DNA of 64,000 bases. Origin: Ipomoea triloba. Taxonomy: Eukaryota > Streptophyta > Magnoliopsida > Solanales > Convolvulaceae. The stretch lies in contig NC_044917.1 in NCBI RefSeq assembly GCF_003576645.1, positions 18,279,280 to 18,343,279 on the forward strand, written 5' to 3'. Made by a program: the position numbers and the translations under genes. Position 1 is the stretch's first letter. Every line of letters begins with the position of its first letter. The notes under the pieces are model-generated. The model made no database searches and was not told the DNA's origin. It worked only from the letters and a program-made list of their open reading frames with translations. Of this stretch, positions 11,927 through 23,162 are shown piece by piece.

Positions 11927-12916
11927 TTGGATGGAATGGAACAGAGATTGCAAACCAAGTTGATAGAGCAGCTTAGTGCTGCAATGGCAACCAATGCAGC
12001 AAAATGGCAAACAGACAAAGGGAAAGGCCATGCATCAACATCTGAAGGAAGAGGGCATGCGAATCCCCTGTCCCCTCCCAATGAATTCATGACTACACCA
12101 GAGGGGTGGACTGATGGGGTGCAGCACACATCAAAACTTGGAAGCATGCGACTAGATATACCTAAATTTGATGGTACAGGTGGCCAGCGATGGATATTCC
12201 AGATTCAGGAATATTTCGACTATCACCAAACACCCGAACCTCACCGTTTGCAAATGGCAGGCTTCTGTTTAGAAGGGGACGCTTCCGAATAGTACCAGTG
12301 GATGAAGAGAAACCGCATCGTCCACGGTTAGCATAACTTCCTCGAAAACATTGAACAACGATTCGGGTCTAGCCAATATGAAGATCCGCTTGCAGAATTG
12401 GCTAAGCTCATACAGACTGGGGATGTTATGGAGTTTCAAGCCAGATTTGAGAAATTAATGAACAGAGTTATAGGTGTGTTTGAGAGCCAACTGGTCCCAT
12501 ACATCATTGGGGGTTTAAAACCTCACTTGAAGAGGGAGTTGTTAATGGCCAGACCCGATATAGTTGCTGCGACATTCAAATTGGCTAACGCTCATGAAGC
12601 TCGACATGCGGAGATTATAGCTGAAACCCGCATGGCTAATCGGGGAAACCCTCGGCTACAAACTCCATTGGGAGATCATCGGTGGCAACCTCGGAGTACA
12701 AGCATACCTCAAGCTCCGAGTTCCGCTGCTCCACCACAAAATATAACGCCAGCACTACCTATCAAGAAGTACACTGCCGTTGAGATACGTGAAAGAAGGG
12801 ACAAAGGTTTGTGTTTCCATTGTGATCAAAAGTACTCACCTGGGCATCGTTGCAGAGGGCGTTTTCTTTTATTGGTAGGAACCGACGATGATGATGCCAC
12901 AGAAGCAGATGTCTAA
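11927..12916 (+). pseudogene. TE3 gag
   Basis: Gag core from LDIPKFDGTGGQRWIFQIQEYF through FQARFEKLMNRV and GLKPHLKRELL, then a basic linker and a variant zinc knuckle (CFHCDQKYSPGHRC, about 12812-12853). Stops at 12290-12292 and 12329-12331 stand at positions where relatives have tryptophan, consistent with G-to-A changes; the frame continues beyond both. Gag would package the element RNA. The Met at 11927 is the first in the frame after the LTR. Confidence 0.82.
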
Positions 12917-13699
12917 GAAGTAGAGCCAGACTCTTCCGGCGGTGAAGTTGTTACAGGTGACATCTCCATGCTCAACACACTAGCAGGGCCAGGTAGTCTA
13001 CATTCTTTGCGATTGATGGGAAAAATAAACAAGCAATCTTGCCTTGTATTGATTGATAGTGGGAGTACTCATAATTTTATACATCCCACCATCACTGAAA
13101 AATTGTAGTTGGTCATTACACCAATTAAGCCATTCAAAGTCTATGTTGGTAACGGAGATACTTTGACATGTCAGTATGTGTGTCGTGGTGTCAACATATT
13201 CATGCAAGGTAACTCCTTCACCTTAGACCTGAATGTGTTGCCAATCGCGGGACTAGATATTGTGTTGGGAATCCAGTGGTTACAAAGGCTCTGACGTGTT
13301 GCACATGATTACTCAATAAAGACGATGGAATTTAAAAATGGAACAAAAAAAGTGGTACTTACAGGAGAAACTGCTTTACAAAGCCACCCGATTTCTTTTA
13401 CTCAATTGCAAGCAATGGTGACTCATGGAGATGTTCAGGCTACCTATCTACTCTATCAAAATTCACCGACATGTTCAGACACAACACCTGCACCTGAGAG
13501 TTTACCTAAACGTTTTCAAAACCTCTTAACAGAGTTTTCTCCCATCTTTGAACCTCCAAAGAAATTACCGCCAACTCGCCCTATAGACCATAAAATACAT
13601 CTGTTATCAAATACAAAACATGTTAACGTACGGCCCTACCGTTACCCGTATTTCCAAAAGTCCGAGATAGAGATGATGGTGAAGGAAATGTTGGACTAG
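12917..13699 (+). pseudogene. TE3 protease and linker to RT
   Basis: Retropepsin active site LIDSGSTHNFIH at about 13048-13085. A TAG at 13106-13108 follows, and the frame continues through VLPIAGLDIVLGIQWL (the second conserved protease block). A stop after that block separates a linker (13325-13699) leading into RT, with NVRPYRYPYFQKSEIE. That linker ends in a TAG at 13697-13699 at a position usually occupied by glutamine. Confidence 0.8.
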
Positions 13700-14870
13700 G
13701 GAATCATTAGGCCTAGCCAAAACCCTTTTTCCTCACTAATCTTGTTGGTTCGGAAGAAAGATGGCACGTTTCGATTTTGTGTTGACTACCGGGCTTTAAA
13801 TGCTGCCACCGTGCGTGATAATTTCCCCATTCTAACAGCTGAGGAATTATTTGATGAATTGGGGGGTGCCACTGTCTTTTCCGAACTTGATTTGCGGGCT
13901 GGATATCACCAAATTCGTGTGGCGAAAGAGGATATCTTTAAAACGACCTTCCGAACACATGAAGGTCATTATGAATTCTTGGTCATGCCTTTCGGCCTAA
14001 CTAACGCCCCTTCCACTTTTCAGGCTACCATGAACGCCCTATTGCTGCCCTTTCTACGTAAGTTTGTCACGGTGTTTTTTGATGACATCCTTATTTATAG
14101 CCACACAGCGGAAGTTCATGTGGCTCATGTGCGGCAAGTATTTGCTTGTTTGCTCGCAAATCAATTCCATCTGAAAATGTCCAAATGCATTTTTTGTCAA
14201 GACTCAGTCAAATATCTTGGACATATCATATCCCATGGAAGTAGACGGATGGACCCTAATAAAGTTGAAGCTGTTCTTCATTGGCCAGTTCCGAAAAGAT
14301 TGAAATAACTTCGAGGTTTCCTCGGGTTAGCGGGTTATTATAGGCGGTTTATCAAATCATTTTCTACGATTCCATCTCCTCTTACAGGCCTCATCCAGAA
14401 TGAAAATTTTCAGTGGGGACCTGAGGCAAATACTGCTTTTGGTCACCTCAAAGAAACATTGGCTGCTGCTCCAGTGCTCAAACTACCAGACTTCACACTT
14501 CCTTTTGTTTTAGAGGTAGATGCATCAAACTCTGGAATGGGTGGAGTTCTCTTACAAAATGACCACCCAGTCGCGTATTTTAGTAAAAAAATGGGTCCAA
14601 GATGGCGGTCAACATCTACTTAGTCTAAAGAATTGTAGGCTTTAACTGAGGCTGTACAAAAGCGGCGACTCTATCTTCTGGGTACTACATTCACTGTTCG
14701 TACAGATCACCATAGTCTCAAAGAGTTGCTGACGCATGTGGTTTTGACTCCAGAACAACAAAAGTTCGTACACAAGTTATTGGGTTATGATTTCAAAATA
14801 GAGTACAAGCCGGGCAAGGACAATACTCTAGTTGATGCTTTATCTCGAATCCATGATGAAGCTACTATGG
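13700..14870 (+). pseudogene. TE3 reverse transcriptase and RNase H
   Basis: RT blocks FCVDYRALNAATV, LDLRAGYHQIRV, VMPFGLTNAPSTF and catalytic FFDD (residues 112-115 of the frame starting at 13742) are all present. A TAA at 14306-14308 interrupts before LRGFLGLAGYYRRF. RNase H follows with EVDASNSGMGG, in-frame stops at 14621-14623 and 14636-14638, then VRTDHHSLKELL and the LVDALSRI end. Only nonsense changes, not loss of motifs, inactivate this part. Confidence 0.86.
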
Positions 14871-16345
14871 TGAAAATTGCTAGTCGGCCTGTCCAGGAAT
14901 TTTGGGAGATCCTACAACAAGAAAACTCCCAACTAGATGATATGAAGGAGTTACATCGTCGTATGGATGAGAGGGTACTCTCATCTGATTTTTCTCGTAG
15001 CAATGGGATGTTGTTTTATCAACATCGCTATTATATTAGCCCTCACTCTTCTCTCAAAGATGTTTTACTGCAAGATTTTCATGCGTCAAAGATTTCAGGA
15101 CACTCAGGAGTTAAACGAAATTTGGTGCGGCTAGCGGGGATGTTTTATTGGCCAAAAATGCGTCAGGACGCCGAATCCTATGTCGCATGTTGCCTCACCT
15201 GTCAACAAATCAAATATACAACCCAACCACCGATGGGTTTCCTACAACCGTTGCCAGTTCCAGATCGAGTTTGGGATGAGTTAACAATGGATTTTATTGT
15301 CGGCCTGCCGCTGTCTCACGGATTCACTGTTGTCATGGTGGTGGTTGATAGGCTCACTAAGTACACCCATTTTAGAGCCCTCCCCACTCATTTTACAGCC
15401 ATGAGGGCAGCTCACTTGTTTGTGGACATTGTTATTAAACATCATGGCTTTCCAACTAGTATTGGGTCGGATCGAATTGAATTTTTATGAGTACAATCTA
15501 GACGAAATTATTGAATGCAGAATTAAGTAGAACACTCCTTAAGCGTAGTACGGCATATCACCCCCAAACTGAGGGTCAGTCCGAAGTGGTGAACAGGGGA
15601 CTTGAGTAGTATCTCCGAGCCTTTGCCATGGATAGACCAAAGACATGGGCATCATTATTGAGTTGGGCTGAATTTAGTTACAACTCTAATTTTAATCACA
15701 GTTTACAGATGAGTCCCTTCCAAGCTCTGTATGGACGGTTACCACCCACTATTCCACATTATATTCAGAATTCCACTAATATTCAGGCTCTTGATGACTT
15801 ACTTTTGGAGCGCAATGAACTATTGAAACAGCTTAAGGCTAATTTACTAAAATCACATCATAGGATGACTCAAACAGCTAATCGGAAGCGTAGAGATGCT
15901 GAATTTAATGTTAGTGACATGGTTTGGCTAAAACTCCAACCTTTTCGGCAATCTTCTGTAGCCAAATGGCCGTTCGCAAAGCTTAATGCCAGATTTTTTG
16001 GCCCGTTCAAAGTGTTGGGACGGGTGGGTGCTATGGCATAACGTTTACAGTTGCCTACGAAGTCAAAAATACAACCGGTATTTCATATCTCCCTTCTCAA
16101 ACCTTTTCGAGGTGCTCTCTAGGACGCTCCTCGTTCGTTGCCAGCTGACCTCACCCCAAAACTTCCGTTATTGCCACTATTGCTTGAGGGTGAGCGCCAA
16201 GTCTTGAGGAATGGGAAATTGGAGAGGCAGGTCTTGGTGCACTGGGCTGATTGTCCTTCAGAGGAAGCTGTGTGGGTACCTGTCGATGTGTTACCTGACG
16301 TGTAGCCTGACTTCCACCTTGAGGACAAGGTGCTTTTCGCGGGTG
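14871..16345 (+). pseudogene. TE3 integrase and chromodomain-like tail
   Basis: The zinc domain has HASKISGH and CCLTCQQ; the core has MDFIVGLP and IGSDR (first and second Asp), while the Glu block (TEGQSEVVN) lies at about 15570 after a frame break near 15490. A TAG is at 15607-15609. The open stretch 15628-16041 gives the GPFKVLGRVG region. After a stop, the tail continues with HISLLKPF, VLVHWADCPSEEAVW and DFHLEDKV, the pattern of plant chromovirus chromodomains that may target insertion to chromatin. The last codons form the stem-loop at 16315-16332. Confidence 0.82.
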
Positions 16346-16352
16346 GGAGTAG

Positions 16353-16511
16353 TGATACAGCTACAAGACAGAGTCAAAATGATGTGGAAGCTTCCCATGA
16401 AGTTCATGTAGATGAAGAGCGAGCAATCAGGATGGGAAGTGGTAGACCGAAGAGATCGCAAAAAGTTCTCGTGAAGTTTGGAGATTATGTGGTTGGCTTG
16501 CTTCAATAGTT
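16353..16511 (+). repeat. TE3 3' LTR, distal half missing
   Basis: Matches 11517 to about 11675 and then stops; TE1 integrase sequence follows at once. The purine-rich GGGTGGGAGTAG before it is the PPT. A deletion from within the LTR into the target explains the absence of a target duplication. Confidence 0.78.
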
Positions 16512-17700
16512 GTCTCGGGAGTTCTTTTGGACTGGGTTGCGTGGTACTGTTCGTGAGTTTGTCCGACAGTGCCGTACATGTCAACTTTGCAAGTGGGAGA
16601 ATCTCCACCTGACAGGCCTCCTCCAGCCTCTACCCATCCCATCCCTTATTTGGAACAACATCTCGCTGGACTTCATTGAAGGTCTGCCTAAAGTTCACGA
16701 CAAATCGGCGATTTTATCCGTCGTGGATCGCTTGTCGAAATATGTTGCATTTCATTCCGCTGGGTCACCCCTATACGGCGGCTACAGTGGCAGGTCTCGT
16801 TTTCTCTCATATTGTCAAACTTCATGGCATTCCTGAATCGATTGTCAGTGATTGAGACATGACGTTTACTAGCACCTTTTGGAGGGAGCTGTTCCGATTA
16901 CAGGGTACTACACTCTCCTTTTCCTCAGCTTATCACCCGCAAACAGATGAACAAACCGAGGTGACTAACCTGACCATCGCCATGTACCTGCGTTGCCTGG
17001 TTGGCGAATGCCCGCGTAAATGGATCGACTGCCTTCCCTAGGCCGAGTACTGCTACAACACATCTTTTCATTCGGCTTTGCAGACTTCCCCATTCCGTGT
17101 CGTTTATGGTCGCGACCCTCCACGCTTCTTGTCGTATGAACCTGGCGTCCCCAACCTTGACGCGGTCGATGTGGCACTTCGGGACCGAGATGCACTTTTG
17201 AACTTAGTTCGGGATCATCTTCGGATGGCTCAAGTCCGTACGACGAAGCTTTACAATCGTACCCATCGCCAAGTTGAATTTTCTGTCGGACAGTGGGTTT
17301 GGCTCCGACTACACCCCTATTGCCAACTGTCGGTTCATCGTCGTGTGTTTCACAAATTATCGCCGAAGTTTTTTGGTCATTTCAGAATCACTCAGCGTAT
17401 TGGTGACATGGCTTACTGGCTTGCCCTTCCTTCGACGAGTCGAATACACAACGTCTTTTATGTATCTCTACTGAAATTTTATGAGGGCCCCCCGCCGACT
17501 TCTACGCCTGACCTTCCCCCATTGCACTATGGTAGAGTTTTGCTCCGCCCTCACGTTGTGTCCAAGTCTCGCTTGAATAGGGAGGTCGCAGAGGTTATGG
17601 TCTATTGGCTGGGTGTTGCTCCGGAAGATGCTTCCTGGAGCCCTTGGACAAATTTCGGCTCCTTTTTCCAGATTTCAAGCTTGAGGACAAGCTTGTTGAC
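16512..17700 (+). pseudogene. TE1 integrase core and chromodomain-like tail
   Basis: Continues the TE1 integrase after TE3: CRTCQLCKW (zinc-binding cysteines), LDFIEGLP with the first Asp, and a frameshift near 16760. An in-frame TGA at 16853-16855 follows the second Asp block, then SSAYHPQTDEQTEV with the catalytic Glu, and a TAG at 17039-17041 where relatives have tryptophan. The long frame 17078-17700 gives FFGHFRITQRIGDMAY, HNVFYVSLLKF and a chromodomain-like VMVYWLGVAPEDASW. The final codons create a perfect 8-bp hairpin at 17676-17695 just before the PPT. Confidence 0.83.
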
Positions 17701-17716
17701 TTGGGGGTGGGGGGGG

Positions 17717-18030
17717 TGTGATGATGCATTCATTGGAAGAACATATCATAGATGCAACAAACCACCTGTTGCATGAAGTATTTATACTAGTTCATTTCTT
17801 TTTTCAAATTACTAGTTGTTAGGTTTGTTTTCGTTTTCCCTATTCTTATGCTAATGTCTGTTTATTACTGTTGCCTCCTTTAGTATTTAAGGGGCTTAAG
17901 GCTTGAGTTTAGATCATCATTTTTCTGAATTCGAATTTGAATGGTCTGATGACATTTGGGAGAAGAAGAACTCTAGTATTCTTCAATTTAATTATCTGTT
18001 TCCTAGCCTTGTTCATTTTACCAGCAACCA
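17717..18030 (+). repeat. TE1 3' LTR (right end uncertain)
   Basis: Starts TGTGATGATGC directly after a G-rich polypurine tract (about 17700-17716). A TATTTAAGG at about 17884 could be its TATA box. There is no 5' copy for comparison, so the right border near 18030 is only an estimate. Between about 18030 and 18122 I recognise nothing. Confidence 0.55.
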
Positions 18031-19265
18031 TAGGGAGAAAAACACCCAACCCCATTCCCCGGGCTCGTCCCTCAAGTCTTGTTCGCCCAGTGACGTGTTC
18101 TCAAGCTCCCGGGCCCACAACACAAAGGCAAACATCTAACGGGCTGTCGGAGACCCGGATACAGCAAATTCTTCATCAGGATCAGATTCAGGTTCAGAAA
18201 CACCCTGAGACGCAAGAACTTCAGCATGACGAGTTTCCAATCAAACCATAATCCAGTCATGCCCATACCTAATCCAAAAACAATACCAATAAATTCTAGA
18301 TATCCATAGGAATAGGCGTTGATATGCACCACGAATAGCATATTTTTAGGGTCATTTACGGGCTAGAATTGTAGAGTTTATTACCCATTTCATAAGGATT
18401 TCATGCATTTAGACTCAGATGTGACCAATAACTACTAACGAGAGTATAGAAGATGTTTTTAAGGTAATCTACAGCCAAAAGGAGGACTTAAGGCCAAAAC
18501 TGAGTAGAAAATGAAGAAACCGTGAAGCAGGAGCCTCCCACGCAGCCTCACACGTGTGTGGAGGGGCGTGGAAACATTCCAGTAGCTCCCCACGCCCTCC
18601 ACCACGCATGGCGATAGTCGTCGAAGCATCAAGGCTCGACGCGTCGAGAACCCTGTGATGCCCTAAAATTCTGTTGCGCGGAAATTGTCTATCTTGCCCC
18701 TATTTTGTTCCCCCTATATAAGGATCCTTATCCCAAGCCCTAGGCAGTAGATAGTAGTAGATAAAAGCATATATTTTCATAGAATAGTTTGTGCCTAAGT
18801 GTGCACCTTAGGTAGCAAACTCAAAGGAAGTGAGTGTGTGCGCGATAGCGGCCACTCACCCACATCTCCGCTCTTAGTCCGAAAGGACAAGATCCGAGAG
18901 GAGTGGTAGACAAAGTGTTCGATGAAATGCCCCAACCGAATGAGGATGTGGGAGTCCAAAGTGTGACACCACTTGGTGATGTGCCATGAACTCCCTAGTC
19001 TATTCCACATCTCTAGCTCACGAAACCATACAAAGATAGACCACATAGAGAAGACTAAGGCCCCGATCTCCGTCTTTCCTTTATTTTTATCACAACCGTT
19101 ATCAACCTTCCCCTCTCCTACAAATGAATCCATCCCTTAGCAAATCTCGTAACTCTTTTCCTTCAACCTCTTAGATGCCAACACACCAATTCGATTCCCA
19201 TTCGCCATCCTTGAGAGACACGACACTCGGGGAGTCTTGACTCTTCGTTTTACCACTTCACATTC

Positions 19266-21332
19266 TGTAACACCCCAATTTCTGCTCCGACAACTATTAC
19301 AATATGCGTAATATAACGCTGCGGAAGCTTACATCTTACAGCAGTAAACTGGGTGCTACCGCCACACTTAGAGTGAAGCCTATCACCTCTTTGATAAAAC
19401 TTCCACTCTAAGTGCACAGGCTAAAGGAAACACACTCAACATCAACACCCCAAACATCAAAATATAATATTCTAGGCATATATATTAATATCAAAAGGTA
19501 TTTATAAGAATTTGCCCGACGGCTGTTATTTACAAACTTCGGGTCCTCCACTGCCCTAACAGACTAGAGCCAGCCAAAACTAAGGCTACCAAAAGATATA
19601 TATACACAAAAAGAAAAAACCATCCAAAAACTTCCCAACTCTAGCCCTCTAATCCAAACTTCGGTACATCGGTGTGGTGTACGTGCCCCAAACGAGGTGC
19701 CACTCTCCCTCGAACCACATGATGTGATTGAGGAAGCGACACTCGACTAACATCATTGACCACTCGTCACGAAAATCTCGTGGGTCGGAGTCCCACGGAC
19801 ACGGGTAGCGGACAATGAACTCGATAGGGTCAGAACCGGGAATAAGCTCTATGGGGTAGTACCCATACTGAGCATTTGACTCATCTACTAAGTCCAAAAA
19901 GGAATAAGGATTGACTGGGCTGACTGGGGTTGCTGGAGTATAGTCAGGGGACGCTGGAGTATAGTCTGGAGAGCTTTGAGAATCGGGTGGAGAATAGGGG
20001 TCTCTGTCCGGCGTGTCATGCAAAGTCTGACCAACAAAAGTAGGTCCCGGGCAAACATGATCAGGAGTGTTTGCCGGGCTACAGGATCCTTCACTGGATG
20101 ACATCTGAAATGATGTACACGGTGAAGTGTAATTAGCACAACGGCTAAGTAAGGTAATCCATTTGTCACTTCCATCAGATAAAAGTTTTGACAAATAATT
20201 CATAAAGGTAAATACACATTACCAAATATGGTGTCCATGCCTTTCATTACTGCAATCAACAATTAATGCCATATAATCACAAGCATATAATGAGTATATA
20301 AGTCACAACACATTTCCTTATCAAACTTCCTAGTTCATCAAGATAGGTTGCCTTTGACTTCTTTTCGTACAGGATAGGTTTTCAGAACTATCCCTGTCTA
20401 TCACATATGTCAATGCCACAATTATGACCTCTAGTTGCCTTTAATTACGAAAACNAAAATCAATTATCCAAATTCAAGTGACTAATTCCAACTTAAGGGA
20501 ATTCCTTACCTTGTAAAGGATTTCTAACACCTTAGGAAGCAATTTTGGATCCTTTCCCCAATTTTCACCTTAAAACCTAGGTTCAAAATCAACACCATAA
20601 CATCATGTATCAAGAAATTAAACATAGATTCATAACCTAGGAAGGATTACAAGGCTTTCTACCGAATAAAATCGCAAACTTACCGAATAGCTTGAAGGCT
20701 TGTGTGGGGATTTGGCTATGGAAGCTTGAAGCTTAAGGAAGAAGAAGATGAAGATGAAGAAGATGAACTCTCCCCTTTCTCTCTTGTATTTTCAGCCAAG
20801 GAGGACAAGAGTGGACAAGAAGAACAAAACATGTCTTGGACAATTCTTATTTTTGAGGGGAATGTTTTTATGGAAGAAAGAAATAGAATAAAATAATGGA
20901 GTATTTTTAAACTTATCAGTTGGGGTCCAAACAGATAAAGTTTCGGTAGAAAAATAATTTATATAGGAATAATTTTGAAACCAAAAATTTATCCCAGACC
21001 GAAACTTGAAATTGGGCTAGGTTCGGTACACCGCGGAATTTTAGCGATGCACGATCAAAATAAATCTTTTACTGTTATGGGCTGATTTAATTGAATGGGA
21101 AATTCAATATTAATAATATGGTATCTAATAATCCATTTCCTACGATAATCGGGTCCGAATACTAGTTCCTAAAATTTTACGGTTCGTGACCGGCACGAAC
21201 GATCGCAACTTAATAACAACTATACCTCCGTATAAAAATTCCCTTGACACATCGGGAGATCATCTTATGAATGTCATAGCCTAAAGATATATTTTCCGAC
21301 CCTTAGACTTATCGGAAAGACGAGGGGTTACA
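19266..21332 (-). repeat. Solo giant-type LTR in reverse orientation
   Basis: Reverse complement of the LTR at 28192-31826, with termini TGTAACACCCC and GGGGTTACA on this strand. It has a perfect 5-bp target duplication cattc (19261-19265 and 21333-21337). About 1.59 kb corresponding to roughly 29046-30632 is missing exactly at the single N at 20455, so the deletion may be an assembly closure rather than biology. No internal region is attached, so it is a solo LTR. Confidence 0.88.
19649..20203 (-). CDS. 184-codon LTR reading frame, copy 1
   Basis: Open frame inside the reverse solo LTR, colinear with the frames at 30889, 35253 and 41745. It has the same length and only a few residue changes (for example N for D before HIMWFEGEW, M for V near the end). 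It has a serine/proline-rich centre with repeated SPDYTPA and an acidic, aromatic C-terminal part (WFEGEWHLVWGTY). No known domain recognised. It may be a real LTR-encoded protein or a frame still open by youth. Confidence 0.45.
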   Translation of the reverse strand: MNYLSKLLSDGSDKWITLLSRCANYTSPCTSFQMSSSEGSCSPANTPDHVCPGPTFVGQTLHDTPDRDPYSPPDSQSSPDYTPASPDYTPATPVSPVNPYSFLDLVDESNAQYGYYPIELIPGSDPIEFIVRYPCPWDSDPRDFRDEWSMMLVECRFLNHIMWFEGEWHLVWGTYTTPMYRSLD

Positions 21333-21845
21333 CATTCACCCTCACCGCAATACACAACATCAGGCATAAATAGATTATCTAAGAATTCCAAAGTATCCAA
21401 AGAGAAAATCCAATTGTCAAAGAAGAGAAAACCCAAATAATATGATGATCCAAATATAATAATCCGAATAATATGATAACCGAATAATCAGTTAACCATG
21501 CTCCCCCTCAATTTGAACATCGTGACTGATTCATCACAATGGCTTCATAATAAGATAACTCTTAGAGCAATATTCGTTTTGCTTTGAAGCTGTAATAGAG
21601 GCACACACTCCATAATACTTCTCTTTGCGTTTTCTGAAATCTTTTGCCACATGAACCTACACAAGAGTAATAGAAAATAGAAACATAGAACAAGGCACAT
21701 GGAACATGAAAACAACTTAGCAAAAAACACAGAAGCACTAGCTTATAAACACACATTCAGAAAAAAAAAAGAAAGATTAGCAAAAAAGACTAGAAGCATA
21801 TTCAGGCATATTCAGGTATAATAGATTCAGGCACGGATTAATAAC

Positions 21846-23159
21846 TGATAAGCCTCCGAGATACCCATAAATCGAGTGCATATTAGGGTGTTTTGTCACG
21901 CTTATAGCATCCTTACATGATGAATTATGGTCATTAATGCTTTAAATTCACTAACCAACACACAAAAGCTACTTTTAGCCTAAAGGAGGTGAAACAGGAG
22001 TCCCGGGAGCCAATAGGAGAAAAAGTTGAGCTTAAAGAATGAACCAGGCAAGATCGGAGCCCCGAAGGACCCAAGAGGATGGCCACACGCGTGTGAGTAT
22101 GCGTGGAAATAATCCAGTAGCCTCCCACGCACGCTCACACGCGTGTGAGCTGGCGTGGAGACTGCATTGCGCGGAAATATTGCTAGGGTTGCTTTTCGGA
22201 GACTATTTAAACCCCTTTGATAGATTTTCAGAAGGGGTTCCTAGAAATTTAGACAGACTTATACTATTCCATTTTCTTTTCATTTTTTAGATTAGTTTTA
22301 GGTAGATTTCCATTGTAGAAGACAACAAGCTTGGATTGAAGGATTACTTCATTCTAGGTGATCTCTATTTCATTTCTATTATATTTTGTTATCTTGTTCT
22401 TGGATTAAATTAGCTTTTCTCTTGAATTTCATATCATGTGTGGCTAGTTTAATCTAGGGATTTGGATTGTGTGAAGATATGTTGCTAGTGTGTTGATCTT
22501 ATATCTATATTTTGGATCTAAATGCTTAGATTGTTGGATTATCTATTCTTGTTTATTGATTGTTGTTTTGATGAGATCTTGTTTGGATTTTGGCCAATCT
22601 AGATGAGAAATTGAGCTCTTAACTCTTTCATGTCTTTGATTAGAGTTAGGATTTGAAGCTTTGAAACAATCATAGTTCCTATGGACTTCTTAAGAATAAT
22701 AGGATAGTGTGTAGCTCAAGTGTTTGATAAAATTCCTCTTAGAGCTTTGGATGCTTGAAGGCACTCCTAAGTCAAAGAAGCCTTAGTACACAAAGGTGGA
22801 AAAGGACTAAGAACACACACTCTTGAATAGCTAACATCTTTGTATTGTTTATCCATTACCTTAGACACACCAAGATGCAACATAGATGAACACTATCCAA
22901 TCACTACCCCTATTACATATTTTCAAACTCTCTTATTTTATTACTTTCTTGCACTCAAACCAAACCTTATGAACTTCCTTTACTCACAATTCACCACTCA
23001 CCACACTCGAATCTCTTGTATGACTCAATCAAGTAAACTCCCGAACACTTGACACACCTCCACGTCCCTCCTTCGAGACTGACACTCGGGGAGTCACTGA
23101 CTTTCCGTTTTAACACAAACATCTTTTGACGAATCACCCTACGTAAAACTGCTTCTTCA
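21846..23159 (+). repeat. A3 5' LTR
   Basis: TGATAAGCCTCC...GCTTCTTCA, 1314 bp, inserted in copia-C after ataac. It carries palindromic modules at 22083-22106 and 22125-22158 (the second nearly perfect over 34 bp) and a TATTTAAA box at 22204-22211. No second copy of this LTR is visible in the window. Confidence 0.82.
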
Positions 23160-23162
23160 AAA

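Larger units (their letters stand above)
11517..16511 (+). mobile_element. TE3: short-LTR chromovirus inserted in TE1 integrase
   Basis: A 317-bp 5' LTR, gag with knuckle, protease, RT, RNase H, integrase and a chromodomain-like tail occur in order, then a PPT and a 3' LTR cut to about 159 bp. Short LTRs and domain order suggest a Reina-type chromovirus, but I would not insist on the clade. At least eight in-frame stops make it inactive. No target duplication is visible because the outer end of the 3' LTR is missing; TE1 coding continues directly after it. Confidence 0.88.
1..18030 (+). mobile_element. TE1: old Ty3 chromovirus, three segments split by nested insertions
   Basis: Three blocks (1-1811, 10989-11516, 16512 to about 18030) carry successive parts of one Ty3 polyprotein in the order gag knuckle, protease, RT, RNase H, integrase, chromodomain-like tail, polypurine tract and 3' LTR. 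The left end, with the 5' LTR and most of gag, lies outside the window. The breaks coincide with the insertion points of A1 and TE3, and the reading frame is continuous across the A1 site once the insert and one target duplication are ignored. Chromovirus assignment rests on the tail after the integrase. Several nonsense codons and frameshifts show it is dead. The end near 18030 is a guess because there is no second LTR for comparison. Confidence 0.8.
18320..21362 (+). repeat. Athila-type solo LTR interrupted by another solo LTR
   Basis: TGATATGCACC...ACAACATCA, with target duplications ggcgt (18315-18319) and ggcat (21363-21367). The uninterrupted copia-B site at 60421-60430 reads through. 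Net length without the nested insert is about 970 bp. It contains a palindromic module at 18538-18571, the perfect palindrome CTCGACGCGTCGAG at 18635-18648, and a TATA box CTATATAAGG at 18714-18723. It is the same family as the LTR at 44413-44873. Confidence 0.82.
18123..21845 (-). mobile_element. Copia-C: fragments of a minus-strand gag-only copia element
   Basis: 18127-18319 plus 21363-21845 together match the contiguous copia-B noncoding region 60236 to about 60910 with few differences and the same orientation. Between them sits a solo LTR flanked by ggcgt/ggcat. Right of 21845 the match is broken by A3. Copia-A (52168-53969) may be the other end of this same element, separated by nested insertions, but about 1.2 kb of the expected middle is absent, so that link is inference. 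Confidence 0.7.
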
